A stretch of 64,000 nt of DNA from Moorena producens 3L (GTDB lineage: Bacteria > Cyanobacteriota > Cyanobacteriia > Cyanobacteriales > Coleofasciculaceae). A program made the position numbers and the translations under genes. Positions 1-8,305 of the stretch are shown piece by piece. How positions within the stretch are numbered: position 1 is the first letter of the stretch; each line of letters starts with the position of its first letter. The notes under the pieces are model-generated. The model ran no database searches. It was given only the letters and a program-made list of their open reading frames with translations, and had not been told where the DNA came from. The stretch lies in contig NZ_GL890823.1 in assembly GCF_000211815.1 (NCBI RefSeq), positions 245,733 through 309,732 on the forward strand, written 5' to 3'.

Positions 1-3000
1 GTATATCCTCCATGTTCTTTTGACCTTTCTACTACCCATGCTGCCTGCTTCCTAGCAGTTTTAAGCCAATTTTGGTTGCCAAGTTTTTGGGAGGCGACGA
101 CAAATAGTTCGGTTCTGCCTAATATCCCGCAACAAAGATGGTCTATATCTCTACTCGGTCTGCTGTAGTTCTGCGTGGTTTCCAAAGCTATCTCAATGTC
201 AGCATAATTTTCTTCTATTTTTAGAATGGATAAACTTGCCAAACGTGCTAATCCAATGCCAACACTTCCGTGACACCAGGTGTGCATGAAGCTAATTTGA
301 TTAGTTTTCTCCAAGAAACGGAAATCTGGCCAATTTCGGGCAGATTGGTCAAAGACACTCCGCTCATATTCAATTCCCTCTTGTGCTGCTTCCAAATAAG
401 CAGTGTCTGCTGTAGCAGCATATAACCGCAATAAGGCCAAAGCATTACCCGCTGCACCGTGAGAAAATCCCGTTAAAGGGATTTTACAAATTGTCTTCCA
501 CGCCCTCGGGACAGTATTACTTCGTTTTGATAAGAGACGATTGCCACAGGCGATCGCTGTATCCAATATAGCTGGCTCACCTGTTTCTTGGTAGAGGGAT
601 AATAAGCCCAGAATTGCCCCAGCTACTCCACCCAAAATATCCAACGTTTGGTCACCAGCGATCGCCTGTGGAGAGATCAGTTTTGCTGCCTGCTGGGCAT
701 CTTTGAGGAGGGCTGGCTCTTGGAGAAACTGACTAATTTTAACCAGACTGTAAATTATCCCACCCAATCCTGCCACACCGAGTCCAGACTGAATTAATCT
801 TCCGGTAGTTTTAGTGTTCTGAAGAGACTGGCGTAAAGGAGAGAGAGCTGCTAGAGCTACTTTTTGAAATTCGCTTTTGCCAGTAAGTTTTGCTAAGGCT
901 GCTAGAAATAGGCTAACTCCAGCGCGCCCCTGATATAAAGAATCATCCAACGCCTGGAGTTGATAGCGCTTGGCATTAAACATATACTCTATGGCAATCC
1001 AGTTGCAGCTGTCATTATTTATAATCGCATTGGCGATAAGACGATTGCCAATTGAGAGTGCCTCTTGCTGTAGTTGTTCAGGGGTAAGTGGGAGAAATTG
1101 ATAAGAATCCGCCTGGGGTGCAACATTCTTTTTTGTCAGATGAGCAAACCTGGCCAAAAAACTTCCCCGAATTAATTTAATTTGCAGGGCTAAATCTTGT
1201 TGATCCAGACTCTGAAGCCTAGAAATTAGTTGTTGGTAACTAGAAGTTTTGAAAAAGTGCTTGATGGGTTGGTCTAGTCCAACATCTAAGGTATCCTTAT
1301 TACAGGATACGGTGAAATAGGGAATGTCTTGCTGTTGTAAAGATTTGATTTCCGCTGGCAAAGTTACCCAAGCTTCCGGTTTTTCTTCAGCAGTTAAGTA
1401 GGTTCGACTGAGAGTGTCTATTCCAATACTATAGTCAACTCCGCTACGCAAATATTGTGGGTTGAGGCTATGCTTACAGATAACACTATAGGCCCTAGCT
1501 GGGCGCAGAATAAATCGAGAATTTAATGATTTTAAGCCTGATAGAATACTATTCTCGGTTAGGAGAGTTTCCCTATGTTTGATTAGGAGGCGATACATCT
1601 CCTCAAAACCCGTCACTACCTCTTCAAGGTAGTCATTGGGGCAGACGGTTTCCTCTTCTAGCACGACGACATTATTCCGAGGCGGAATAATAGTAGTTTT
1701 GGGAGTTAATTGCATCCCATCTGTGTTAATAAATTTCCACTCTATTGAGGAATTAATTTGCTGGGGGTAAATACCGCCAATATCACTATAGTCTCGAGTA
1801 TTTGCTGAGGCTAAATTACCTTCCCAAGAAGGTAAAAAGCCTGTCTTTATAACTGAGTATTTGAACCAGTTTTCTGATTCACTAAAACTTTTTTCTATAG
1901 GAGACATTAAGGTGTCAACATTGATGATAATTGGATATTCACGGCTGGCAATGACATTGGTCTTGTGAGATTTACTTGAGCCTAAGACATAGAGGAGAGA
2001 TAATAGCATTCCTGCTCTTTTGTAGAAGCGTTGGACTGCAGCTTTATCTTCACAAGGTTGCTGCTCAACAAATTTAACCCAGCCATATCCCTGACGATTA
2101 AGAATCTTGGTTAGTTGGAAGGGTAAAGAGGTATCCTTTTGGTTGCACCAGTCTAGCAACTGGTTGAAAGCAACATCTAGACCCAAATCTTTGGGCTTAT
2201 ATACCACTTTTACACCCGAGGAGAAGGTAAGAACTGATACAGAGCGTCCCCCATTATGAGGTTCTGAGAAAGCAGTCTCAACATTTTCAACTTTTCCTAA
2301 GCTTTTGCGGTCAGAAAAGATAAGTTCAATTGCCGATAAATCTTCTTGTAGACGTTGGATAAATTCAGTAGTAGATTCTACCCATAAGTTAATAGTTGTG
2401 GCTATCAAGCGAGCCAGGACTGGGTATTGCTGAAAAAATGCCAGTCCCCCATCTTGGAGAAGGTTTTGGATCAAGGCGCAATACAAAGCTTTACTTTGGC
2501 TTTCTTGGGAATCGATCTTTTCATAAGAGGGCTGACTTTCCCGAAATTTGTAAAATTCAAATAGTAAGGTTTTTGCCCCTAAATCAACCAGTTTTTGTAG
2601 GAGGCTCCTTTCTAGGGCTTTCCAGGCTTCTCGACTCAGCAATTCCAGAGGGCGAGTTGCCGATAAACCAGTGTATAGTTTCCGCTGTGCTACTAGGATA
2701 AAGGGAAGATAAAAATCTTCAAAAGGTAAGGGATTTTGGGAGTCAATTGGTGATTTATATTCTCCCTCTATACCGAGTAAGGTAATTGCGCCACTTTCAA
2801 TTAATTCTTTCAGGGTTTCCGCCCAAGGTGGCAAAGTAGGATTATCAATCACATCCGCTGTTCCCAGTAAAATACGGACTGTGTTTAAGTCCCATCCATT
2901 CCACTGAAGGCGCTTCTTAAGTCTGTCTTCTCCTCCCAGGAGTTTACACCAGGTTTTGAGGCGTTCTTCAATGAGATTTTGGTCAAGCTTATGGGGATTA

Positions 3001-3098
3001 AAATCCCGTTCAAAAGGACAATTTAAGCACTCTGAAAGAAAGGCTGCATTGGTAGCTATAGTAGCTATTTGTGATAATTCTACTGCTGTTATTTCCAT
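1..3098 (-). CDS. lanM: Class II lanthipeptide synthetase LanM, C-terminus cut by window edge; dehydratase site degenerate
   Basis: In known systems LanM phosphorylates and eliminates Ser/Thr of a precursor peptide, then closes lanthionine rings. An uninterrupted frame runs from ATG 3098 for 1032 residues; probably fewer than 100 residues lie outside the window. Residues 1 to ~670 are the dehydratase (DUF4135-like) domain. The ATP-site Lys of VVYKPKD (K301), H378, N381 and R528 are present. By exact spacing to lacticin 481 synthetase LctM, Asp242 reads K376, Asp259 reads N393, Glu261 reads D395 and Thr405 reads A534. Residues ~680 onward are a LanC-type cyclase with GRAGV, GGVAG, SHGAAG, WCHG (C942) and LCCG (C989, C990), the three-Cys zinc set known from ProcM. 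No clear Shine-Dalgarno precedes the start. It lies 381 bases downstream of the precursor gene on the same strand. Family identity is secure; loss of dehydratase activity is inferred. Confidence 0.93.
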   Translation of the reverse strand, partial: MEITAVELSQIATIATNAAFLSECLNCPFERDFNPHKLDQNLIEERLKTWCKLLGGEDRLKKRLQWNGWDLNTVRILLGTADVIDNPTLPPWAETLKELIESGAITLLGIEGEYKSPIDSQNPLPFEDFYLPFILVAQRKLYTGLSATRPLELLSREAWKALERSLLQKLVDLGAKTLLFEFYKFRESQPSYEKIDSQESQSKALYCALIQNLLQDGGLAFFQQYPVLARLIATTINLWVESTTEFIQRLQEDLSAIELIFSDRKSLGKVENVETAFSEPHNGGRSVSVLTFSSGVKVVYKPKDLGLDVAFNQLLDWCNQKDTSLPFQLTKILNRQGYGWVKFVEQQPCEDKAAVQRFYKRAGMLLSLLYVLGSSKSHKTNVIASREYPIIINVDTLMSPIEKSFSESENWFKYSVIKTGFLPSWEGNLASANTRDYSDIGGIYPQQINSSIEWKFINTDGMQLTPKTTIIPPRNNVVVLEEETVCPNDYLEEVVTGFEEMYRLLIKHRETLLTENSILSGLKSLNSRFILRPARAYSVICKHSLNPQYLRSGVDYSIGIDTLSRTYLTAEEKPEAWVTLPAEIKSLQQQDIPYFTVSCNKDTLDVGLDQPIKHFFKTSSYQQLISRLQSLDQQDLALQIKLIRGSFLARFAHLTKKNVAPQADSYQFLPLTPEQLQQEALSIGNRLIANAIINNDSCNWIAIEYMFNAKRYQLQALDDSLYQGRAGVSLFLAALAKLTGKSEFQKVALAALSPLRQSLQNTKTTGRLIQSGLGVAGLGGIIYSLVKISQFLQEPALLKDAQQAAKLISPQAIAGDQTLDILGGVAGAILGLLSLYQETGEPAILDTAIACGNRLLSKRSNTVPRAWKTICKIPLTGFSHGAAGNALALLRLYAATADTAYLEAAQEGIEYERSVFDQSARNWPDFRFLEKTNQISFMHTWCHGSVGIGLARLASLSILKIEENYADIEIALETTQNYSRPSRDIDHLCCGILGRTELFVVASQKLGNQNWLKTARKQAAWVVERSKEHGGY

Positions 3099-3180
3099 AC
3101 TCAGTTCATTTATAGCAATTATCATAGCTATGAGGTACAAAGTTCTGGTTTTTCAGGGAACAGGGAATAGGGAATAGGGA

Positions 3181-3479
3181 AAAGATAATAGAGATCACTG
3201 CATCAATATAGGGAATCAACATCAAATAAAACTGTACCTCATAACTGCGATAAACGCTATATCGGAGATTTTGTCCCGTTCGCTCAAATAAATAAATGAA
3301 TAATCTCTTGAACCTGGTAGTGCTGCGAATCAGGGAGGTTTAACCTCCCTAATCCATGTCACTGGTGCCAGGTATCGAAACCGCTGCAACTCCTGCTGTA
3401 GGAAACTTGACACAAGGCTGAAGCCCTTTTGTGTGTGACTACTCCCTGTGCTAAGCTTAAGCTATAGGCTGCAAATGGA
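3181..3479. other. Gap between precursor gene and lanM
   Basis: No coding sequence seen on either strand. It contains the end of a GGGAATA-type repeat near 3165-3185 and the small palindrome listed separately. It is probably transcribed as the spacer between the precursor and lanM, but no lanM promoter is obvious. Confidence 0.5.
3332..3350 (-). promoter_or_regulatory. Inverted repeat between lanA and lanM (possible attenuator)
   Basis: AGGGAGGT and ACCTCCCT flank a 3-base loop, giving an 8-bp perfect stem. It is not followed by a T-run on the minus strand, so it is not a classical intrinsic terminator. Its place between a short precursor gene and a long synthetase gene is where partial terminators or RNA-stability hairpins occur; that role is inference. 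Confidence 0.4.
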
Positions 3480-3659
3480 TCAGAAAACTTCAGTGCCTGT
3501 AGGGCAGTTACCAGGATGTGAAGTGGGGAATGGAGAAGGGCACTCCGAACCCCCTGCTAGTTCAAGTTCGTTGTCTTGGAGATCCTTGATAAAACTTTCA
3601 GAATCACCGAACAACTCAGCACCAGCAGGTTTGATGTTATTAACTTTGATGTTAGCCAT
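3480..3659 (-). CDS. lanA: Lanthipeptide precursor peptide, 59 aa
   Basis: Short gene on the minus strand. It begins MANIKVNNIKPAGAELFGDS and has a leader of 37 residues ending NELELAGG, a double-glycine type cleavage site. The remaining 22 residues form a core with Cys at core positions 3 and 15, Ser at 1, 5 and 10, and Thr at 9, 17 and 19, rich in Pro and ending EVF. The leader phrase with Asp-Ser-Glu-Ser-Phe and acidic residues before the Gly-Gly is typical of cyanobacterial class II precursors as I know them. A GGAG lies 10 bases before the ATG. lanM follows on the same strand. Two Cys allow at most two lanthionine rings. Substrate of the neighbouring enzymes by inference. Confidence 0.88.
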   Translation of the reverse strand: MANIKVNNIKPAGAELFGDSESFIKDLQDNELELAGGSECPSPFPTSHPGNCPTGTEVF

Positions 3660-3697
3660 TTGAGTTTTGCTCCAATAATGAATTTGTGTTGTTGATC

Positions 3698-3721
3698 AGG
3701 AATCAATTAGTAATTTTTGAT
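3698..3721 (-). promoter_or_regulatory. 24-base element in the lanA upstream region (copy 1)
   Basis: This 24-base sequence recurs almost exactly at 4591-4614. On the minus strand this copy lies about 40 bases upstream of the lanA start codon and forms a small hairpin (GGAATCAA with TTGATTCC). It could belong to the 5' untranslated leader or operator. Function unknown. Confidence 0.45.
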
Positions 3722-4194
3722 TCCTATTTTTATCCTATTAAAATTAATTTAGTCTGTCTAGGATTTTTATAGCTTATTGATGCTAAACCAAAAACACTTT
3801 TGTCACTAAATTAGATGTAGTTACCTACTGCTAAACCTATTCATAGCTCACAATTAACCTTTACCATTATTCTGATACTTAACCTCTCTCTAATTTAGTG
3901 AATCAACTAAACTAGTTATGTCCACAAAACTAGTGAAGCTGAGAAAAAACATAAAAAATAGTCCAAGACTACTCTTGGACTAAAAGACTAAGATTAGTTT
4001 CTACCAGTAATTGGTTAAGGCACTTTCGTCCTAGGTTGATACAGTCAACATTTACCCTATTATAATTAAATTAATAAAGGAATTGGATTACCCCCTACCG
4101 GATCCACTGGGAAAGACTTGACGGGGATTACCTCAAACCCAGCATCCAGAATTCCAGAGTAGTTTGCGATCGCCTCCAAGGCATTGGAGCAGGG

Positions 4195-4375
4195 AACAGA
4201 GAGCAGGGAGTAGGGAGTAGGGAGTAGGGAGTAGGAAGCAGGGAGCAGGGAGTAGCTGACAAGGGTAGGTTTTTTACTTTGGAGATAGGTAATAGGTAAT
4301 AGGTAATAGGTAATAGGTAATAGGGAATGGGGAATGGGGAATGGGGAATGGGGAATGGGGAATGGGGAATGGGTA
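4195..4375. repeat. Heptamer tandem repeats (GGGAGTA, GGTAATA, GGGAATG types)
   Basis: Three successive runs of 7-base repeats in one block, of the STRR kind known from filamentous cyanobacteria. Unit sequence changes along the block, suggesting repeated slippage and seeding. Separates two stretches of possibly decayed coding sequence. Confidence 0.85.
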
Positions 4376-4590
4376 ATCGGAACCCACCCCTAACCCCGAC
4401 CAGGAGGGGAAGAGCGGGAGATGGGTCGGTAATCGGTGGAAATTCTGGGAGATTTTCCGACAGACATATTTGGCGAAATTTCAACAAGAGTGCCAGTACG
4501 TAGTCGCCCAAATGTAAAAAACCTACCCAAGTGAGGCAGGGAGTAGGGAGTAGGGAATAAAAATTATCACAATTAATTTAGGATTGCTAT

Positions 4591-4614
4591 AGGAATCAAT
4601 TAGTAATTTTTGAT
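4591..4614 (-). promoter_or_regulatory. 24-base element (copy 2)
   Basis: Second copy of the element found immediately upstream of the precursor gene. The downstream side on the minus strand is repeats rather than a gene here. This could be a duplicated promoter whose gene was lost. Surrounding AT-rich sequence is loosely similar to that around copy 1. Confidence 0.4.
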
Positions 4615-4889
4615 CTCTGTTTGAATCATACTTGGATTAATTGAGTTGGTTTAGTTTTTTTTATTTTATTGATGTCATAAGTAAACCTTTTTTTTTAGGC
4701 TCTACCGAACTGGCTATGTAAAACTTTGAAAAACTAATTATTATAATCCTTATGGGGCGGGAGTTTTAGTTCTTGATAAAATGATTTATTATAAATATAA
4801 TACCCAATCATATTTAGTGGTAATTTCAGCGTTTTTATGCATACTAGGTTCGGTAGATCCAAAAAAGGTTTAATTTTTGATTACTTCGA

Positions 4890-6005
4890 CTAAGAGAAAT
4901 TTAATGATGTGTAAATATCTTCAGAATTGGCATTCAGATAAACACGCTCCAAGTCAATCCCCAGCCTAGAAAATTGCCCAAGGATAGCCTTCATCCTTCC
5001 TTCAGTGGAATCATCCCCTTGATGCCAAGCTTCCAACAACCCATTGGCCACAATCTGACAGCGATTCATGCCAAAGCTTTCCTGTTCGGCAAATTTTTGG
5101 TCTGGTTCTTCTGCTAACCCCAAACCTGGTGCTAGCTCCATGGTAAATAGGGGAACATCTGGCTGAAAATGAGATTGGTGCTCTGTATAAACAGTCTTTA
5201 AAACTCCCTCAACAGCGTCATAGTTACGCTTATCAAAGTAGAGTACCCCCGAATCGTGTCGTTCGTAGTCCTTGGGATTGTACAAAACTTTAAAGTGGAA
5301 CGGAATTTCCATGTCGTTCAGCTGTTGGGTTAAGCTACCCATTACGGCAACTGCACCGTCAGGAGTCAAGTTGAAGTAAATTCGCACAGTCACTGACTGG
5401 TCTGTTTGCGGACGATTTGCTTCTAGATTGCCAACGGCCATATAAAAGCCATTTTGCACCAAATTCTTAGGCATACGGATTGCTACTGAATCCCCGACGG
5501 TGGCAGATTGCTGGGATGCTGGCAGATGCTGCTCCCGTTCAATATGCAGCCTCAATCCTCCCTTAGTCACAGCCAAAGTGCCATCACTTTCTTCTCTGAG
5601 AACAGACCAACCAGGGTCAAAGTAGCCTTTGCCACTATTGCTGTCGTGGAGTCGCTGATAAAATCCCACATCTACTCCCAGGATGGTATTGTTCTCTAGG
5701 TCTAGTGGCGCAGCTTCAGTATCTGCTTCCGGTGCGAGAGTATCTCGCATTGAGCCATTGTAATAAATACCATAGAGAAAACTCCGCAGTTGCAGACTGA
5801 TATATTTTTGCTGCATCTCTTCGGGCATCCGTTGAAAACGTTCCACAGCTTCGGCTGGAATTTCCAACGGTTTGTAATCTGAATGGTGAATAGAGAAGTC
5901 TGATTGGATTTTTACTTTGTTAACAATATCGTCTAGAACATCTAGTAATTGCTGATTGGCGACTTGGGATAGTTGAATTTCTCTAGAATCAAGTAGTTGG
6001 ATCAT
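4890..6005 (-). CDS. HopA1-family protein (putative phospho-Ser/Thr lyase of RiPP biosynthesis)
   Basis: 371-residue protein of the T3SS effector HopA1 family. Recognisable parts are YYNG near residue 82, GFYQRLHDSNSGKGYFDPGW near 113-132, the YFNLTPDGAVAVM stretch, and the IPFHFKVLYNP / GVLYFDK block near 235-260. In thioamitide and class V lanthipeptide clusters HopA1-like proteins act as lyases that remove phosphate from phospho-Ser/Thr to give dehydroamino acids, working with an APH-fold kinase. Exactly such a kinase is 107 bases upstream on the same strand. The precursor and LanM lie downstream, also on the same strand. It is not expected to be a secreted effector here: no signal or secretion system is seen. 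Family confident, lyase role inferred from context. Confidence 0.85.
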   Translation of the reverse strand: MIQLLDSREIQLSQVANQQLLDVLDDIVNKVKIQSDFSIHHSDYKPLEIPAEAVERFQRMPEEMQQKYISLQLRSFLYGIYYNGSMRDTLAPEADTEAAPLDLENNTILGVDVGFYQRLHDSNSGKGYFDPGWSVLREESDGTLAVTKGGLRLHIEREQHLPASQQSATVGDSVAIRMPKNLVQNGFYMAVGNLEANRPQTDQSVTVRIYFNLTPDGAVAVMGSLTQQLNDMEIPFHFKVLYNPKDYERHDSGVLYFDKRNYDAVEGVLKTVYTEHQSHFQPDVPLFTMELAPGLGLAEEPDQKFAEQESFGMNRCQIVANGLLEAWHQGDDSTEGRMKAILGQFSRLGIDLERVYLNANSEDIYTSLNFS

Positions 6006-6007
6006 GC

Positions 6008-6067
6008 TTTGGTAGGGAGTAGGGAGTAGGGAGTAGGGAGTAGGGAGTAGGGAGTAGGGAGTAGGGA
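6008..6067. repeat. AGGGAGT heptamer array
   Basis: Eight or so copies of the 7-base unit, filling most of the gap between the kinase and HopA1-family genes. STRR-type repeat. Confidence 0.85.
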
Positions 6068-6112
6068 AAAAATCCTGTGTACCTCATAGCTATGAAAAAC
6101 GCTATAAGTGTC

Positions 6113-7273
6113 TTAAACAGCGGAAGGACTGAGTTGAATTAATTCAGCAATAGCAGGGCCAAAAATTGTGGGCATGGATTTTTCTGGACGACACAACAAG
6201 GTCTTGGCAACCTGAAGCATGGCAATCCCGGCATTACCAAAGGATTTTTGGTACTCAATCATCGCCCGAATCCGTTGAATCAAACCAAAACCGGTAAATT
6301 GCACTGCTGTCCGCAAAAAATCAGGTCGGTGTTCTAAAATTTCTGGAAAGGTTTCAAAATACCCTTTAGTTAGGGCAGCAATGGAAGGCTGGAGCTGTTC
6401 CAAGGGGGTCATGGCTAAACCTAGGGATTCTTCAATACTTAAAGATTTACTGATAACTAGGCTACTCAGCCAGATTTGGACATAGCTACTGATCAGTGTT
6501 CCTAAATCAAACCCTGGGTCTCCCCAACTACAGCGCTCCCAATCAATTAGCCTGACAATGCTGGTACTCTCATGCTCCCAATCTTGGTGCAGAAGGATAT
6601 TATTTAGCTTTAGGTCATTGTGGGTCAGACAGCAGGGGGCAAAACCATTGCCTAGTTGTGCGATCGCTTGCCCTAAACTATCGTATCGTTGATAAAGGGC
6701 AAAGAATTTCAGCCCGTCAGCAGGTACCGCACCAAAAATCTCCGGACCAATTCGTTCTAAACTGTTAACTAATCTAGGCACTTGGTCAGTGGTTATATTA
6801 TCGGTTTCACTACAGAATAAATCTTGATAGTCTTTACGATTAAATGTATGATGATGGATTTTTCCTAAAAGGGTGCCGATGGTGGCAGCAACCTCTGGAG
6901 GAAAGATATTTTCCTTGGCGTAGAAATCCATTAAATCCCGATAGTCATCGAGATAGCGGAAAACCATAATGGAATTCTCACCATCAAAATGCAGCACCTC
7001 TGGTATCAAAGAGCGGAGGTTAGCAAGTTCTGGAAATTGCTGTAAGAATTCTTGAATTCGCCATTCATTCAAAAACTCACCAGCGGCTTTCCCTTCCTGG
7101 TTATGTCGCTCCTGCTTTACGAGCAGCTTATGACCATCTGGAAAGGTCAGCAATAAGTTAAAGTTCTTGGCTTCCAGTGGCTCAATTTTACTGAGAGCTT
7201 GCTCGGAGGGATTGCATAAACCACGAGCAGCTAGATAGTCAAAAACATTATGAGAGTTTAATATGAATGTCAT
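6113..7273 (-). CDS. APH-fold phosphotransferase (putative RiPP Ser/Thr kinase)
   Basis: 386-residue kinase of the aminoglycoside/choline phosphotransferase fold. Visible are the ATP-anchoring Lys in LLVKQ (K53), the catalytic loop HNDLKLNN (H218, D220, N225) and the metal-binding Asp in IDWE (D244), followed by GDPGFDLG. All key residues are present, so it should be active. Members of this fold phosphorylate small molecules, but paired with a HopA1-family lyase in thioamitide and class V lanthipeptide clusters they phosphorylate Ser/Thr of a precursor peptide. It is the first gene of a same-strand series kinase, lyase, precursor, LanM. The start ATG at 7273 has no obvious ribosome site. An unrelated sugar, homoserine or antibiotic substrate cannot be excluded. 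Confidence 0.85.
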   Translation of the reverse strand: MTFILNSHNVFDYLAARGLCNPSEQALSKIEPLEAKNFNLLLTFPDGHKLLVKQERHNQEGKAAGEFLNEWRIQEFLQQFPELANLRSLIPEVLHFDGENSIMVFRYLDDYRDLMDFYAKENIFPPEVAATIGTLLGKIHHHTFNRKDYQDLFCSETDNITTDQVPRLVNSLERIGPEIFGAVPADGLKFFALYQRYDSLGQAIAQLGNGFAPCCLTHNDLKLNNILLHQDWEHESTSIVRLIDWERCSWGDPGFDLGTLISSYVQIWLSSLVISKSLSIEESLGLAMTPLEQLQPSIAALTKGYFETFPEILEHRPDFLRTAVQFTGFGLIQRIRAMIEYQKSFGNAGIAMLQVAKTLLCRPEKSMPTIFGPAIAELIQLSPSAV

Positions 7274-7683
7274 AATTAGGGAACAGGGAACAGGGAACAG
7301 GGAACAGGGTAAAAATAGGTGTTTAAAACCTTATTAATAGGAAAAATACTATATTCAGTAGTATAGGTAAAAAGAAAGTTATTCTGCCAATTATTTCTGC
7401 TTAAAAACAGACGCAACTAAAACTTTTATGTCCCTAAACTATTCAGGGTAAGTGTGGTAAATGTGATCAATGTGGGAAATGTGGGAAATGTGGGAAATGT
7501 GGGAAATGTGGGAAGTGTGGGGAGGGTCGGGAGATAGCGAGATAGCGAGATAGCGAGATGGGGAAAGGGTGCATCTCATATTTGTAAAAAAGATCGGGAG
7601 TGTGGGGCGGGGGCGCGGGGCGGGGGCGCGGGGAGTGTGAGGAGTGTGGGAATTTTCTCCCGAATTTTTGCCTAATTGCAAAA

Positions 7684-7732
7684 GCGATGCAGTGGCCTCA
7701 CGGGGGTTTCCCCCAAGACCGCTCTGCATCGC
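7684..7732. repeat. Palindromic element, GATGCAG/GGGGGTTTCCCCC family
   Basis: GCGATGCAG and CTGCATCGC arms enclose an inner GGGGGTTTCCCCC palindrome. Relatives occur at 44237, 48314 and 57231, so this is a dispersed hairpin family. Confidence 0.75.
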
Positions 7733-7968
7733 TGCTCCCTACTCCCTAGTCCCTGTTCCCTGCTTCCTATTCCATTTGCTCTATAACTAAACTAGTTATG
7801 TCATCAAAATATTTAAAAAGAATAGAAAATTATAGAGGTCTGGGTTTTATGATTTATTTGTAAATTATGTAGACTACGGTTGCTGGATAAAATGACATTG
7901 GTGACCGAAAATTAAGGATAATTTTCACTTTATTCTGGTAAATCTATGCTTTGAGTATCACAGGCTGA

Positions 7969-8032
7969 TGTATGCGATCGCATTCGTTTTATGATTCTAA
8001 TGTATGCGATCGCATTCGTTTTATGATTCTAA
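7969..8032. repeat. 32-base unit in tandem, two copies, each with a HIP1 site
   Basis: Two identical 32-base copies (7969-8000 and 8001-8032), each containing GCGATCGC, followed by a few bases of a third. A recent local duplication. Confidence 0.85.
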
Positions 8033-8100
8033 TGTATGCCTTCCCGTAGTGGCTCTGTTCGCGTAGCGTGGCCTTTGGCCTTAAGAGCATCGCGTTTGTT

Positions 8101-8305
8101 GATGGTAAGCCTTCAGCGGTCAGCCGTCAGCCGTCAGCCTTTAGGTGATAGCTGTTCGCGTTCGCGGAGCGTGGCCAAAGGCCAAGCGTGCGCGTAGCGC
8201 ATATGCTGATAACTGAATGCTGATAGCTGAATGCTGATAGCTGACGGCTGATAGCTGACGGCTGATAGCTGACGGCTGATAGCTGACAGTCCTATTATGC
8301 TTACC
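8101..8305. mobile_element. MITE-like repeat of the GCTGATAGCTGA family, imperfect copy
   Basis: Left side carries GGTAAGC followed by repeated CAGCCGT units; the right side carries many GCTGATAGCTGACG units and ends GCTTACC. It encloses the common cyanobacterial palindrome GCGTGGCCAAAGGCCAAGCG. The right end overlaps the last codons of the exoprotein gene. Related to the intact copy at 26099-26311, but no target duplication is visible here. Confidence 0.55.

Larger units (their letters stand above)
3660..4889. other. 1.2-kb gap upstream of the precursor gene: promoter region plus repeats
   Basis: AT-rich DNA upstream of lanA, a heptamer-repeat block (about 4195-4375) and a duplicated 24-base element. 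On the minus strand two short stretches look like decayed coding DNA: one around 4060-4180, reading NALEAIANYSGILDAGFEV in one frame, and one around 4440-4500. They are split by the repeats. No intact gene is supported. The lanA promoter should lie between about 3690 and 3960. Confidence 0.5.
7274..8100. other. Repeat-rich gap upstream of the kinase gene
   Basis: Holds GGGAACA heptamers at about 7278-7308, a low-complexity stretch of GTGGGAAAT, GATAGCGA and GGGGCGC units at about 7460-7640, a palindromic element, and a 32-base tandem pair. No gene is supported. The kinase promoter is presumably in the AT-rich part near 7310-7440. Confidence 0.6.

Noticed and set aside
2396..3177. Plus-strand frames of 101 and 73 codons
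   Set aside because: Antisense to the continuous lanM frame.
4128..4511. 127-codon frame on the minus strand
   Set aside because: Most of it is translated heptamer repeat (PIPHSPF-type phrases); no natural protein composition.
7439..7729. 96-codon frame on the minus strand
   Set aside because: Low-complexity HISHISHIS-type translation of repeats and part of a palindromic element.
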